Positions 1 to 8,837 of a stretch of 28,940 bases of DNA are shown piece after piece (positions within the stretch are counted from its first letter, which is position 1; every line of letters starts with the position of its first letter). The DNA is from Ascoidea tarda (nom. inval.) (Eukaryota > Ascomycota > Saccharomycetes > Ascoideales > Ascoideaceae). The position numbers and the translations under genes are program-made. The stretch covers positions 1 through 28,940 of the forward strand of contig JAKTTS010000163.1 in NCBI GenBank assembly GCA_030560485.1. The letters are read 5' to 3'. The notes under the pieces are model-generated. The model was not told where the DNA came from. It ran no database searches and saw only the letters and a list, made by a program, of their open reading frames with translations.

Positions 1-218
1 ATAACAATAACAATAACAATAACAATAACAATAACAATAACAATAACAATAACAACGACAATGGCTCAAACGACTTTTCTTCTAATAATAAATATGACGA
101 AGAGAATCAATTGAGTCGAAATACTGAAAATAATCAACCATCTCAAATTGAAAAATTAAATGATCAAAATACTATTGTTAAACATAGATTAAATGAATCT
201 ACCTCATTATCTTCATAA
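1..218 (+). CDS. C-terminal end of an unidentified Asn-rich protein (partial)
   Basis: The reading frame is open from the window edge (first full codon at 3) to a TAA at 216-218. It begins with alternating AAC/AAT codons, a poly-asparagine run of at least 18 residues, then a polar tail of about 53 residues rich in Asn, Ser, Gln and Glu that ends in LSS. No domain is visible and the rest of the gene lies outside the window, so the product cannot be named. The frame, the clear stop and the resemblance of the run to the Asn tracts in the other genes of this window support a real coding end. The AACAAT repeat is also a likely site of length variation between strains. Confidence 0.6.
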   Translation, partial: NNNNNNNNNNNNNNNNNNDNGSNDFSSNNKYDEENQLSRNTENNQPSQIEKLNDQNTIVKHRLNESTSLSS

Positions 219-621
219 TAACTTTTGTTTTCTTTCTTTTCTTCTTTGCTTTAATTTTAATTGAATATATAAAATGGACCATTATTCCACATTTATCATA
301 CGCACTTTTTATTTCAACTCATTATATGTAATAATCATTAATTCTTGTTTTTTTTTTTTCCTTCTGTACTTTAGCTCCTTAATACTAACTTTGCTTTGAA
401 AATTCAATTGAATACTTTATAAAATATACTACATCAGAGTTAAAAAAAACTTTTTTTTAATTATCATCATAAAACTATAATCTTATTTAAGATTTTTGTT
501 TTCTGTTTAAAATTTAACTACTTGGGGTTACAAAACTTTTTATTTTTGTTTATTTTTGTTTTGTTTATCACTTGTTGGTTTTTTTTCTCTTTAAATTTAT
601 TAATCTTTTAAAATTCAAAGG

Positions 622-660
622 GATGAATTGGTAATTTTAAATTAAAAGACCAATTTCATC
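622..660. repeat. Imperfect inverted repeat, possible 3'-end hairpin
   Basis: GATGAATTGGT at 622-632 pairs with ACCAATTTCATC at 649-660 with one bulged base, around a 16-base AT-only loop. It lies 400 bp beyond the stop of the upstream gene. It could be part of a transcript end, but nothing else supports that. Confidence 0.3.
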
Positions 661-860
661 TCCAGAAAGATCACTATCATCATCATTATTATTCCAATAA
701 ATAATATGTATATAACTGTGTTTATTTTTTTTTTTCATTTTTTTTTTTTTTGCTTAATCACGACTAATTAGTTGCTATTATCAATTATTAATTAATATTT
801 GATTATTATTTAGTGTATCCCACTTTCCCACTGATTAGTTTTGACCATGTTTTGGCTATA

Positions 861-925
861 TGAGTATACTTGATGATGAATATATCTGAATATACCTGAA
901 TATGATGAATAAGTATATCTGAATA
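861..925. repeat. Degenerate 10-bp tandem repeat
   Basis: Six consecutive 10-base units resemble TATATCTGAA (for example 881-890 and 891-900, which differ at one base). The period of one helical turn is clear, but the units are diverged and no coding frame uses them. Confidence 0.45.
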
Positions 926-1491
926 ATTTTCAGCCAATATAAAATTTGCACTTAAATTCTACACTTCAAAATCATCTATTGATCTTCCATATCCTTTCAA
1001 TAAATAAATCATACCAAGCTATACTAGTGATCTTTAAAATTGCGATTAAAAACAAAAAAAACTTCCCCAAAATTCCATTAGTCTTAACATTGAGACAAAT
1101 CCTTTTAAAAAGTTGTCTCAATTCTTATTTGAATATTTTCGTTATCACCAAATCAATAAAGATAAATGTTGGCGATAATGGAAAAAAAAAGAATGAATAA
1201 GAACTGTTATTTGATAGTGAAATTATAGAATAATTTTATTTTGGTTAAATTTTGTAATAGACTGGTTAAATATGCATCGAGAATATATGAGAAGAGTAAT
1301 ATTAATTAATATAGTACTATTAAAATGATAAAAAAATCTATTAATTTGTAATTTTAAAAGCCAAAGATTAAAAAAATAAAAGAATTGTTAAAGAAAAAGT
1401 TTGTTAAAAAAAAAAGAAAATTACCCAATTTTTTTCCTGTCAATTTAACTTGATAAGAAAAATGAAACCTAGTATTAATTGAAGCCTATTA

Positions 1492-2814
1492 TTATATATT
1501 ATAATTTCTTTTACCCAGAAATATGACAAACAAACAAATTAATTGAAACGATAAACCATTAAAGACAAAAAAACAAAATGAAGTTAAACAAGGACAAAAA
1601 CAGTGTGTTATTGGTATATGAGGAATGAAATAATATGAAACAGAAACTGAATAATTTTTTTTGAATAAATCAGAAATATGAGGTAGTAAGACATTTTGAT
1701 TATTTAAACGTAAAGGGGGTAATTTACATTCTTGTTTATCATCTAAACTTGCAATTAGAGATTTCAATGGTGGTAAAGTGATGTTGTTTGAATTATTTGA
1801 ATTGTAAAGACTTGTACTGGAATTTGAATTTGAATTTGAAGTTGGTAATAATTTGGGAGATTGTAGGGGAGTTATCTGGGGAGTCTCAGAAGGGAATAGG
1901 AAATTCAAATTATTGGAATTGCTATTTGAATTGTTAAAAAAATTGTCGTTATCTCTATTGGGTGAATGAGGTAGTGAGTTGAAGATAAATTTAGTCTTTG
2001 ATGTGTTGAAATTGTTTTCAACAACTTCATTTAAAGAAGGCAAAGTTGTTGCAGAGAAGGAATTTCTGGTCAATCCAATTGAAGAAGAGGATTTTGAGGA
2101 CTGTAGTGATGAGGCAGAACTTGAATTTACAGAGTTATTAGGAGTGTTGCTGTTGTTATTTGTGTGTAAATATTGGCCGAATAAATTGGTTGAACTTGAA
2201 TTTGGAGTGTTTGATAAAGATTGAATAGCAGAAGAGTTATTTGAACTGATGTTTGAGACTGGAAAGTAATTTGAATTTAAAGATTGGTAAGAATGAGAGT
2301 CAGAAGGAGATTGGTGATGGTCGATTGATAAAAGTAATTGAGAAGAATTATAAGGAATTTGCTGGTTGACATTCACAATGGGATAATTTAAATTTATATT
2401 TACTGGATATTGATAAATTGGATTTCCTTGGAAGTCGTAACCAATTGAAATTGGTGTCATTGAAGAGATTGGAGAGTTTGGGTCATAAAAGTTTTGATTG
2501 AAATAGCTATAATTGTTGTTTGAATTTTTTTTTCTTCTTGTTGAAGGATTTGTATGAATTCTCATGTGTCTTGTTAGCTCATCACTTCTTGAGAACTTTT
2601 TACCACAATTTGGAAAAGAACATGAGTGAGGTTTTTCACCAGTATGAGTTCGAATATGTCTGGTTTGGTGTTCCAATCTATGAAATGCCTTTTCACACAT
2701 TGGGCATTTATAAGGACGATCATTGGGGTTTTTGGGTGATTTTGATTTTGACTTTTGATTTGAATTGATTGATTTTAGATTTGGATTCAAATTTGAATTT
2801 GAAGGTAGGCACAT
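1492..2814 (-). CDS. MIG1: Mig1/CreA-type C2H2 zinc-finger repressor
   Basis: Glucose-responsive transcriptional repressor. Two adjacent C2H2 fingers are visible: C37-C40-H53-H57 and C65-C70-H83-H87, joined by HTGEKPH. The recognition helices read [10 protein letters not shown] and [10 protein letters not shown], as in S. cerevisiae Mig1, so a GC-box (SYGGGG) target is expected. The fingers are followed by a long Asn/Ser-rich region and by two LPPL motifs (LPPLKSL and LPPLRLN) that match the C-terminal effector element of Mig1, which recruits Cyc8-Tup1. The start is an ATG at 2814. At 440 residues it is slightly shorter than the S. cerevisiae protein. The last 45 residues are odd: hydrophobic and Cys/Phe-rich, unlike a transcription factor, and they look like translated 3' UTR. 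A Mig2/Mig3 paralogue cannot be excluded, so the exact symbol is less sure than the family. Confidence 0.88.
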   Translation of the reverse strand: MCLPSNSNLNPNLKSINSNQKSKSKSPKNPNDRPYKCPMCEKAFHRLEHQTRHIRTHTGEKPHSCSFPNCGKKFSRSDELTRHMRIHTNPSTRRKKNSNNNYSYFNQNFYDPNSPISSMTPISIGYDFQGNPIYQYPVNINLNYPIVNVNQQIPYNSSQLLLSIDHHQSPSDSHSYQSLNSNYFPVSNISSNNSSAIQSLSNTPNSSSTNLFGQYLHTNNNSNTPNNSVNSSSASSLQSSKSSSSIGLTRNSFSATTLPSLNEVVENNFNTSKTKFIFNSLPHSPNRDNDNFFNNSNSNSNNLNFLFPSETPQITPLQSPKLLPTSNSNSNSSTSLYNSNNSNNITLPPLKSLIASLDDKQECKLPPLRLNNQNVLLPHISDLFKKNYSVSVSYYFIPHIPITHCFCPCLTSFCFFVFNGLSFQLICLFVIFLGKRNYNI

Positions 2815-3198
2815 TTTTTGAAGAGAAGTATATGGGTATGGGTATGGGTATGGGATATGTATATGGGATATGTATATGGAGAAAAAAATGGATAAGGAAT
2901 TGAGAGATTTATATAAATTTTTTTTATTAACTTATTAAATAAGATGATTTAAATAATAAAATAATAAAAATGAGGGCTAATTGATACCCAATAGGTAAGA
3001 TATAGGTTGATTTGAGTTAATTTAATTAGAAGCTTTTTTTTTTTCGTTAATTTTTTAATTTTTGATAAGTATTGGTTTTTGTTGATTAGTCGAATGGTAT
3101 AGTAATGTTATAGAGAATAAGTTAAATTAAAAACCAAAGAAAACCAAAAAAGTATAAAATTATATATCAAATTTTTTTTAAAAAAGTTGTGAAAATAG
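2815..3198 (-). promoter_or_regulatory. Probable MIG1 5' leader, free of sense ATG, with hexamer repeat
   Basis: Upstream of the MIG1 start (reading the minus strand) there is no ATG for 384 bases. The first one, at 3201, opens only a 7-codon frame. The absence suits a transcribed leader. The same stretch holds the TATGGG hexamer repeat next to the start codon. No TATA box could be picked out with confidence. Confidence 0.35.
2828..2879. repeat. TATGGG/CCCATA tandem hexamer
   Basis: TATGGG occurs in near-perfect tandem from 2831, followed by two ATATGGGATATGT-like units. On the MIG1 sense strand it reads CCCATA repeats only 14-65 bases before the ATG. It may be a plain microsatellite in the leader. 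The CCCATAC core also resembles part of a Rap1 or telomere-type site, but the match to the Rap1 consensus is incomplete. Confidence 0.5.
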
Positions 3199-4078
3199 CA
3201 TGTTTATATTGTAAAAAAATTTTATCAATGGAATAAGAGAAATTGAAATAAGTTAATCATGAGAAAAAAAGGTATAGTTATTTTTACATATTAGTTATTA
3301 AATATTAAATATTAAACTATTTTGTTAATTTTTTGTTAATATGTTCAATATTAAAAATAATATTCACTCACTTACATAAGTAAAAACTTAAAGATAGTTT
3401 ATAAATTTAAAAATTACTATTAAAAAATGAGATATTAGACTTTTGATTTAAAAGTTTACACAGAGCTGAACAGGAAATAGAGAAATAGAGAAATTATAAA
3501 AATTAGAGATAAAATGCAAACCAAAAAAAAAAGTAAACTGAGAGAGAAAGGATTTAGAAAGTTCTTTTTGCTTTCCCCATAATAAAATTGAATAAATTTC
3601 ATGATGAATATTAAAATTTTATAAAGAATATAAAAATTTTTGGAAAAGTGGGACATTGAATGTCAACATAATGTGGATAATAGCAGTTTTACAGATTGCA
3701 AAGATGGGTACAGCAAGAGATAGTTGGAATTTATTAGGCAAACGCAGTTTTTTACCCCGAAATTTAAAACAGGCTGAAAGAATCTTAAAAGGCTAAAGAA
3801 GGATTTTAAAAAGTAGCGGTGCTAGAATGGATATTGTCATTATTGTCCATTGAGCAAAGTTGGAGGAATGTAAAATTGTGATAAATATCCGATCAGGCAA
3901 ATAAGCAAGAAGGATATAGGAAATACGCATCAGAAATGCTAAGAACATTGGAAATGGCAAAACAAAAAACAATCAGACCGCTACATGTTTTGCGAGTGTT
4001 TTGTGAGGTGTTTTCATTGCAAAGCTGAAAAGAAAAGATCTTCTTTTTCTTTGTTTGATTTGTCCAGTCGATAAGAGA

Positions 4079-4167
4079 ATGAGTTACTTTTTGAGCACCG
4101 GGAGAGCAAAGAGAACTCTGGACGCAGTGCTTCCTGGGGAAACAAACACCAAAGCTGTTCATGATGG

Positions 4168-4209
<42 letters not shown>

Positions 4210-4279
4210 GCAACAACACAACAGCCCAGCAATAGTCCAGCAACAGCCAATTGCTCACCTACGGCTAGCTTACGGCTAG
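4079..4279 (+). CDS. Doubtful small ORF with polyglutamine tract
   Basis: From an ATG at 4079 a 66-residue frame runs to a stop at 4277-4279. About 16 glutamine codons (CAG mixed with CAA, from 4169) are followed by HNSPAIVQQQPIAHL. Mixed CAG/CAA codons suggest that selection may have acted on a glutamine run rather than on a bare DNA repeat. Against this, the rest has no recognisable domain, the flanking sequence is not coding, and the antisense frames are open too. It could be a fragment of a former gene. Treat it as a hypothesis. Confidence 0.2.
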
Positions 4280-5008
4280 TGGTTCTATCTGACCTGTTCC
4301 AACTTCCCCAAACCCCAGAAGTCTCCAGAGGCCTCCAGATCACGCGCAGAACGGGTACTAAAGACGAGTACTAAACACGGCCCCCAAAGATGGCAGTAGA
4401 AACCGCACAAAAACCGCACAAAAACCGCGAGAATACTGCCGAATTTTTGGAATGTGCGACTTATGGGAAATAATAGAAGCGGAATTTTTGGAAAAGCTCC
4501 AAACGGTTGTAAACGGCTTCCTTTTTCCACCTGGTTTTTTGCAGCTTCACAGAATTTTTACATTTTTCTCACCAATCCCTGGAAGTTTAAAACTATTTTC
4601 GCTAGCTGAAATCTAATCTCAGATCTGGATTGATACAGTTGCTGTGATTAATAGCTCTAAATCTCCAAACAAGTGTGTTTTTGTTCTTGCCTTTCACCAG
4701 TTCCATTTGTTGGATGCATCTATTTGATGCCACCAAAAAAAGAAGTTTGCTTTCTTGCTTTCTTGCTTATTTTTTCATTCCTTTGATCAAAAGATTAGAT
4801 ACTGAGAAAAACATGCTTTGCAAAAAAAAAGGTTTAAAGCATAGAATTATCTCTTTGGAGGATGGTTAAATAAAAATCCCCAAAATAACCCACCTAATAT
4901 TTGACCCAAAAGGCTATCATACACTATTAGCAAATGACCATCAAAAATAGCGAAACAACAAAAAGAGAAGCCAACAAAGAAGGAGAAACTGAATTCGTGA
5001 TTACGATT

Positions 5009-5037
5009 GACTCATAGTCGGATAACCAACTATGGTC
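5009..5037. repeat. Inverted repeat (hairpin)
   Basis: GACTCATAGT at 5009-5018 can pair with ACTATGGTC at 5029-5037, with one bulged T and a 10-base loop. The left arm overlaps a TGACTCA sequence (5008-5014), the Gcn4/AP-1 consensus, so either a DNA site or an RNA stem could be meant. Confidence 0.4.
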
Positions 5038-5388
5038 CAAATTAATCGCAGAGTTAGATAGCACTCCAAAAAAAAATTGGATGATTCTGCTACCACACCC
5101 CTTTTTCCTCTTTATTATTTATCTGTGTTTACAATATTATTTAGTTTATTGTTTATATAATAGGAAATTGATGATCATTACAGCAATTTATTATAGTATA
5201 TGGTGATTCCAGTATATTATCCAGGCAATATCTACAATCATCACTTTAATCCACTTTCTCAAAATCCGACAAACTAAAAAAAAACCCTCTGACTTTTGCG
5301 TTCTTTTTGGTTTATTTCCTTTGCAATTTTCCACAAAACCGTAAAACCGCTCTTTTGGAATTTGAAAAGCAGCCTAAACGGTGGGGTT

Positions 5389-5431
5389 GCTGCGGTCCAC
5401 TTTAACCTTTTTTAAGGTTCGATTCCGCAGC
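5389..5431. repeat. Nested inverted repeat, candidate structured RNA element
   Basis: GCTGCGG (5389-5395) is exactly complementary to CCGCAGC (5425-5431). Inside it AACCTT (5404-5409) is exactly complementary to AAGGTT (5414-5419) across a TTTT loop. This gives a two-stem hairpin with an internal loop. The right side also contains GGTTCGATTCC (5416-5426), which matches the RNA polymerase III B-box, but no complete tRNA can be folded around it. Confidence 0.4.
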
Positions 5432-6253
5432 TCTTGTCAGGGAGGTTTTTCCGAACCAGATTTTTCCTCCAATAACAATGTTTCCCCAAGATCGCTTATT
5501 CGTCTCGTGAAGGTTCGTAAAAGTTCCCTATTTCTGATTGCATGTTTTGATATCACCCATGAGTTTTATTTTTTTTGATTCCTTCCTCTTCAGTCCAGGC
5601 CAGTTCCTTGTTGCTGAGTGGCATTTTCAATTTATTCATGTTCTCTAACTGCATTGCTTACATCTGAATTCCAGGCGCTACTTAAATACCAAAAACTCTT
5701 TCCCATATCTACAGATCCTCATATCTCTCAGATTTCAGATATAAGCCGTTCAAAAAAAGGTAAACTTAATTTTAAATTGGACAAACTGTATTATATCATC
5801 TTCTTGAATCTTGTGTTCTGACATAAGCATAGATAAATCAAAATCGGTCCAAATTTAACCATTATCGAAGATTTATTCCAATGAATCAAAAAAAAAATGA
5901 AATGCCTTAATTACTGACAAACTTCTATCACAATACTTATTTAGCGTTTGCATACCGATAACATTTAAGCAACAATTGATGTATCAATTTATTATCAATT
6001 GCCATAATCAAGATACTGTAATCCAACGATTCAAAAATTGATCCGACTAATTTCTCTCCCTCAAAAAGAAACATGTCTGCGATAAAAAGAAAACCCTAAT
6101 ATTGTATTCTGTTATCGATATAGCAATCATTAATAAAATTATTTATAAAATTATAAAAGATTCTATGAATGATTTTATTTTTCTTTTTTTTATTACGATT
6201 ATATATAATAGTTTACAATGTTTTGCTAAGAATTACTATTGTAATTTTTACTT

Positions 6254-6304
6254 TAATTTTTATTTTTATTTTTATTTTTATTTTTATTTTTATTTTTATT
6301 TTTG
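6254..6304. repeat. TTTTTA hexamer microsatellite
   Basis: About eight tandem copies of TTTTTA lie 350 bp past the stop of the TPK gene. This is a simple sequence repeat that opens long low-complexity frames on both strands; none is a gene. Confidence 0.75.
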
Positions 6305-6651
6305 ATGAATATGAGTTGAAATTGATCAGTAAAGAACCAATTACAAAATTTTCGTTATTTAGAAATGAACAAAAAAAATAAAATAATAAAAAAATAAATA
6401 ATAGGTAAAAACTAACATTCATAAAAAAATAGACTGGAACTGTCAAAAAAGAATTTATTCGAAAGTGAAGGTAAAAAAGAAAAGAGAAAGAGAAATAAAA
6501 AAATAAAAAAAAAAGAAAAAGAAAGAAAGAGAAAAACGAAACGAAAGAAAAGAAGTTTTATAAAATGTTGATTTTTTTGATCTTGTTTATGAAATTTTTT
6601 GATTTTTTTTTTTGATTTAAATTTGAATTCAAATACGTATTTATATTGATG

Positions 6652-7779
6652 TTAAAATTCATCAAATAAAGATGCATACGGGTCTTCACCTTGATAAATA
6701 CCATAGTCCAAGTCTTCTTCAGGATACCTATCAAATTGACTTGTATCACCAATACCACTTTGGATTGGAGGTTCATATGGAGTTTCAATGTCTCTGTTTA
6801 ACAATCTTTCCCAAATGACTTCACTGAACCAAGGATGGTTTTTGACATCCTGAGAACCACCTTGTAGATTGCCTAATCTAATTGATAAGTCAGCAGTGAT
6901 CAAGTTTTTTAACAAGTTGAGAACATCAGCATGAAAATCACTGGGGTAAATAACGTTGCCAGCCAAAATATTTTCATAAGTTTTCATTGGGTTGGGATTA
7001 CAAAAGGGGGTAAAACCAGCTAGCATTTCAAAGATTAATATACCAAAGGACCACCAGTCTACGCTTTTGTTATAGGCTTTGGTTGCAACAACTTCAGGAG
7101 CAATATAGTCCGGAGTACCACATAGAGTATAAGTGACATCGGGGACATCCTTTGCAAAACCAAAATCAGTTAATTTTATGTGACCATTTTTGTCTAATAG
7201 GATGTTTTCTGGTTTCAAGTCTCTATAAATTATGTTGTGGTCGTGCAAATATTCAAGAGCTAAACAAACTTCAGCAGCATAGAATTTAGCCACAGGGTTT
7301 GGAAATCTGCCAGATTTTCTTAATAGGGAGAATAGCTCGCCACCTTCGATATAGTCCATTATCATAAAGACGTTTCTGATATCTTGGAAAGTGCCCCACA
7401 TTCTAATTATAAAAGGGTGTTCAACCAATTTGAGCATTCTTCTTTCATCATTGGTATGTTCTACCTGTTTCATTTTGTGGACCTGTGCTTTTTTTAACAC
7501 TTTCATTGCATAGAATCTGCCATTATGAACGGATCTTACTAGATGAACTCTGCCAAAGGAGCCAGTTCCCAAGGTTCTTAGGATTTGGAAATCAGTTAAA
7601 GAGTACTTACCCTTTGTGGTAGTGATCTTTTTTGGTAGTTTGCTGTGTATGATATTTGGGGAAGGTATTATTAGGGTATTGTTGTTGTTATTAGAAGCAT
7701 TAGTGTTGTTATTGGGGTTGTTGCTATTGTTTTGATGGTATAAGTTTTGTAAGTTTTGATCGTACTGTACTTGAATCAT
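6652..7779 (-). CDS. TPK: cAMP-dependent protein kinase (PKA) catalytic subunit
   Basis: Serine/threonine kinase that is inhibited by the Bcy1 regulatory subunit and released by cAMP when glucose is present. All key motifs are visible: glycine loop GTGSFG (71-76), catalytic lysine in YAMK (K93), YRDLKPEN (R186, D187), DFG (205-207), activation-loop threonine T218 in [12 protein letters not shown], and the C-terminal turn motif and FDEF end typical of AGC kinases. The 375 residues end exactly like yeast Tpk proteins ([20 protein letters not shown]). The start is the ATG at 7779; the first 60 residues before the kinase core include an Asn run (about 20-34). I cannot tell which of Tpk1, Tpk2 or Tpk3 it matches. 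The next gene on this strand is MIG1, 3.8 kb downstream. Upstream lies a long ATG-poor leader. Confidence 0.96.
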   Translation of the reverse strand: MIQVQYDQNLQNLYHQNNSNNPNNNTNASNNNNNTLIIPSPNIIHSKLPKKITTTKGKYSLTDFQILRTLGTGSFGRVHLVRSVHNGRFYAMKVLKKAQVHKMKQVEHTNDERRMLKLVEHPFIIRMWGTFQDIRNVFMIMDYIEGGELFSLLRKSGRFPNPVAKFYAAEVCLALEYLHDHNIIYRDLKPENILLDKNGHIKLTDFGFAKDVPDVTYTLCGTPDYIAPEVVATKAYNKSVDWWSFGILIFEMLAGFTPFCNPNPMKTYENILAGNVIYPSDFHADVLNLLKNLITADLSIRLGNLQGGSQDVKNHPWFSEVIWERLLNRDIETPYEPPIQSGIGDTSQFDRYPEEDLDYGIYQGEDPYASLFDEF

Positions 7780-8040
7780 CGGGTGAGGTATTGAGACTGT
7801 TGTTTCTATAGTTAGTGTTTTTAGAATAAGATCTAGAATGGGATCTAGATTGAGGTTGGGATAAAAACGGAGAAGAGATTGAAGTTGATGGGTCTAAATG
7901 ATTTGGAAGGTTTCTTTAGAAAAAAAGATTAAAATGGAGAGGAAGATTTGTGCAAGGTTGGAGATATCCAGGCTGTTTTGGGTGTTACTGTAAATAAAAT
8001 TCGGAGGAATCCTTAAAATTTGAAAATGTTGAATTGAATA

Positions 8041-8065
8041 TTGATTGATTGACTGATTGATTGAC

Positions 8066-8094
<29 letters not shown>
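8041..8094. repeat. GATT/GACT tetranucleotide microsatellite
   Basis: About thirteen tandem TTGA units with two C-for-T changes. It lies inside the presumed TPK leader, where the sense strand would read AATC repeats. Confidence 0.8.
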
Positions 8095-8096
<2 letters not shown>

Positions 8097-8597
8097 GTAG
8101 GTAGAGTGTGATTGTTATAAGCTGGGTTGCTATCAGTTGATGCTGTTATATCTCATCAAGCAGAGGACTAATTAATGAGTAAATTAGAGATAAGAGAGAG
8201 GTGGGAGATAGGAAGAGAACTAAGCACAATTGAGAATTATATGATCAATTGATCAGGAATTAGGTTGCTAACAAAGTGGATGGTTGCAATTAGTGGATGA
8301 AAAATAACGGATAGTGCCTAATCCAGGTGGAGGATAAAAAGCGATTTCTTGTTGCAGAGCACTATTTGCAGGCTTGGGGAAGCAGCCAGAAAATGGGCAG
8401 CAGAGGCAGTATCAAGATGGTATTACTGTTCTTGCAATGGTATCACAGAACTATCACAGGAAAGTCGCTTCAATATCGCCAGAGTATTACCAGAGTAACC
8501 AGCGTCAATAGTACAGCACCAGATCGATAAAAACGAAAGCCAGGAGAAAACACCCCAAAACCCAAAAAAAAAGGTAGGAGAAAGAGAAATAATCCGT

Positions 8598-8603
8598 CAC
8601 GTG
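8598..8603. promoter_or_regulatory. CACGTG E-box between TPK and IZH
   Basis: A perfect CACGTG, in GTCACGTG context, lies in the divergent spacer 150 bp before the IZH TATA box and at the far end of the presumed TPK leader. Cbf1, Pho4, Tye7 and Ino2/4 all bind this core in yeasts, so the factor cannot be chosen from sequence. Confidence 0.45.
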
Positions 8604-8747
8604 TGCTTACATAACACTTAGCGAAAAGATTACGCAACACAGCAACGGGTGCGTGTGTATGTATGCAGATGTGCGCTTGACAACTTGGCTGCATGTGAAG
8701 GTTTGTTTTTGCTGCCGACGCTGGTTCTGCTGGTTCTGACGCCGGGG

Positions 8748-8755
8748 TATAAATA
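8748..8755 (+). promoter_or_regulatory. TATA box of the IZH gene
   Basis: TATAAATA stands 83 bp before the IZH start codon in otherwise GC-rich sequence, preceded by two direct copies of CTGGTTCTG. Spacing suits a yeast promoter. An out-of-frame ATG at 8785 lies between the box and the gene, so transcription presumably starts after it, or it acts as an overlapping upstream ORF. Confidence 0.65.
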
Positions 8756-8837
8756 GAGCGGCGCTTTCGGGGAGCTACTTCTTCATGCTTTGTTTGCCAC
8801 TACTGCTTCAAACCTCCACTAATTGCTATCACACATC

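Larger units (their letters stand above)
219..1491. other. Intergenic region between convergent gene ends, no gene seen
   Basis: This is 1.27 kb of AT-rich sequence between the stop of the upstream Asn-rich gene and the stop of the MIG1-like gene. It holds T-rich stretches, an imperfect hairpin at 622-660 and a degenerate 10-bp tandem repeat at about 861-925. An open frame around 946-1200 begins at a TTG, encodes low-complexity residues and is not credible. Confidence 0.6.
3199..6651. other. Large gene desert between MIG1 and TPK, function unknown
   Basis: About 3.4 kb without a convincing protein gene. Open frames here are short, begin at non-ATG codons or are low-complexity. From about 3660 to 5880 the base composition is more mixed than in ordinary spacers of this window. 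That part holds a CAG/CAA run (4169-4220), an 11-12 bp repeat containing AAACCGCAC (about 4399-4430), two copies of CGAATTTTTGGAA-like sequence (about 4439 and 4482), a hairpin at 5009-5037 and a nested hairpin at 5389-5431. It could be a long upstream control region of MIG1, an unrecognised long noncoding RNA gene, or decayed coding sequence. I could not match it to RNase P, SRP, spliceosomal or U3 RNA by their remembered core motifs. Confidence 0.5.
7780..8608 (-). promoter_or_regulatory. Probable long TPK 5' leader, depleted in sense ATG
   Basis: Reading upstream of TPK on its own strand, only one ATG occurs in 829 bases (8156-8154). It opens a 7-codon frame that ends in TGA at 8135-8133. 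The opposite strand of the same stretch carries about a dozen ATGs. This asymmetry suggests that the region is transcribed ahead of TPK and kept free of upstream starts. It includes a GATT microsatellite (8041-8094). A CACGTG box at its far end (8598-8603) is a candidate promoter element shared with the divergent IZH gene. Confidence 0.45.

Noticed and set aside
946-1200. 84-codon open frame (+) with repetitive Asn/Lys/Ile
   Set aside because: It begins with TTG, has no domain and mirrors the local AT composition.
3893-4343. Two antisense frames rich in Leu or Ala over the CAG run
   Set aside because: They are readings of the triplet repeat in other frames, with no family features.
5404-5419. 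Zap1 zinc-response element (AACCTT...AAGGTT)
   Set aside because: The consensus has a 1-base spacer, whereas here it is 4 bases.
5364-5437. Possible tRNA ending at GGTTCGATTCC
   Set aside because: The T-stem has two mismatches, the acceptor pairing is poor, and no anticodon arm can be drawn.
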